A DNA stretch of 8,008 nucleotides from Candidatus Hermodarchaeota archaeon. Lineage in GTDB: Archaea > Asgardarchaeota > Hermodarchaeia > Hermodarchaeales > Hermodarchaeaceae. A model generated the notes under the pieces. The model was not told where the DNA came from. It ran no database searches and saw only the letters and a program-made list of their open reading frames with translations. Location of the stretch: positions 1 through 8,008 of the forward strand of contig JAEOSV010000295.1 in assembly GCA_016840185.1 (NCBI GenBank), read 5' to 3'. Below are positions 7,209 to 8,008 of the stretch, in pieces. The first letter of the stretch is position 1; the number at the start of each line of letters is the position of its first letter. The position numbers were made by a program, and so were the translations under genes.

Positions 7209-8008
7209 ATGGAGATGTCACCTGTGCAACTCGAACAAGTCAGTCAGTCCACTTGGGCCATTGTTGATGGGTCAACCTATGGCAACGTAGGTTGCATTAG
7301 AATACCTAATCACGTCGTGGTCATTGACACAGGCATGACTCCTGTAATCGCCAAAGAATTTCATAACAAAATTCAACAAGAAATTGGATCCCCAATCACC
7401 CATGTTCTTCTCACCCACTACCATTCCGATCATGTATTTGGTGCACAAGAATTCCGGCAATACCAACTTGTTGCGTCATCAAAGATGGTCGAACTCTATC
7501 CAGATCTCCTCAAAGGGCATTGGTCACCGAAGGGTATTGAGGAAATGCGAAAATTCTATGCTGAAAATGAACCTGCGTTCAGTCGACAACTCGAAAACAT
7601 CCAGATTAATACACCAACGACGACTTTTACTGAATCATTGAGTTTGGGAGATGCCAACGAGATCGAAGTTCGCCTTACTGGCGGTCATACAATCGGGCAT
7701 TCCACCGTCTATTTTGTACCCGAACGCATCCTCTTCGCTGGTGATCTTGTATTCTGTCAAGAATATCCATACGCTGGAGATCACACAAATAATCCCCCTG
7801 AATGGATGAAGGCATTTGAAGCGATTCTTGAAATGCCTATTGAAACCATTGTCCCAGGTCACGGACCACTTTGTGATAAAGGAGAAATCCAAACACATCT
7901 CACATACTTTAAAGAACTTGAAAAATGGATACAAGAAAAAATCAATCAACAACTTTCTGTAGACGAGGTCAAACGTGCGAAAGATTCCAGTCCAACTCCA
8001 CCTTACAA
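7209..8008 (+). CDS. Metallo-beta-lactamase-fold hydrolase (3' end outside window)
   Basis: At least 266 residues of a binuclear-metal hydrolase. The frame stays open to the last base, so the stop is outside the window. Visible metal ligands are H70-x-H72-x-D74-H75 (THYHSDH), H160 in TGGHTIGHS, bridging D179 in FAGDLVF and H218 in VPGHGP, the complete set of glyoxalase II/MBL-type enzymes. D40-T-G early in the fold is also typical. No signal peptide or membrane segment is seen, so it is cytoplasmic. The substrate cannot be told; the general type includes thioester, lactone and quorum-signal hydrolases. The start at ATG 7209 gives the normal N-terminus of the fold; ATG 7215 is an alternative two codons later. 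Neither has a separated Shine-Dalgarno, so a leaderless or short-leader message is possible. No functional link to the metal island is evident. Confidence 0.93.
   Translation, partial: MEMSPVQLEQVSQSTWAIVDGSTYGNVGCIRIPNHVVVIDTGMTPVIAKEFHNKIQQEIGSPITHVLLTHYHSDHVFGAQEFRQYQLVASSKMVELYPDLLKGHWSPKGIEEMRKFYAENEPAFSRQLENIQINTPTTTFTESLSLGDANEIEVRLTGGHTIGHSTVYFVPERILFAGDLVFCQEYPYAGDHTNNPPEWMKAFEAILEMPIETIVPGHGPLCDKGEIQTHLTYFKELEKWIQEKINQQLSVDEVKRAKDSSPTPPY

Noticed and set aside
7635..7952. 105-residue minus-strand open frame inside the hydrolase gene
   Set aside because: It lies opposite the conserved metal-ligand region of the MBL-fold gene and its translation is not protein-like.
1..8008. CRISPR arrays, tRNA/rRNA genes, insertion sequences
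   Set aside because: No regularly spaced repeats, cloverleaf-like sequence, transposase motifs or terminal inverted repeats were seen by eye.

Overview
The window looks archaeal. It has a canonical box-A-type TATA element in the only clear divergent intergenic region, Shine-Dalgarno sequences of the AGGTGG type just upstream of several starts, a histidine kinase H-box (RHDLGND) of the kind common in archaea, and a metal-efflux locus built from TRASH/YHS domains like the archaeal cop clusters. The coding density, moderate GC and the mix of multi-PAS kinase, lone receiver and uncharacterised small proteins would fit an Asgard-type lineage such as Thorarchaeota. That lineage guess is low-confidence inference and no phylogenetic marker is present.

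Layout. (1) 47-2203 (+): a soluble sensor histidine kinase with four PAS domains. (2) 2239-5636: a metal-homeostasis island. A 47-residue YHS-domain protein (-) is divergent from a PadR-type regulator fused to a TRASH metal-binding domain (+). The regulator is followed after 20 bases by a CopA-type Cu+ P1B-ATPase (+) that carries its own C-terminal YHS domain. The divergent gap holds a TATA box and a 14-bp perfect palindrome suited to autoregulation. (3) 5850-6215 (+): a stand-alone CheY-like receiver. (4) 6219-7083 (-): a two-gene overlapping operon of an ATP-cone-like protein and a four-helix membrane protein. (5) 7209-8008 (+): a metallo-beta-lactamase-fold hydrolase that runs off the window.

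How they work together. The central island reads as one system. The regulator senses metal through its Cys-rich TRASH domain and controls expression from the shared promoter, CopA exports Cu+/Ag+, and the small YHS protein is a plausible metallochaperone or metal buffer, analogous in layout to CopT-CopM-CopA of Sulfolobales. What is unusual is that the DNA-binding part is PadR-like and that the same YHS module occurs both as a free protein and as the ATPase tail, with near-identical N-terminal motifs. The kinase and the lone receiver flank the island and could form a phosphorelay, but nothing in the sequence proves the pairing. The membrane/ATP-cone-like pair and the hydrolase appear functionally separate.

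No tRNA, rRNA, CRISPR array or insertion sequence was seen. No gene-free stretch exceeds 300 bases; the longest is 5637-5849.
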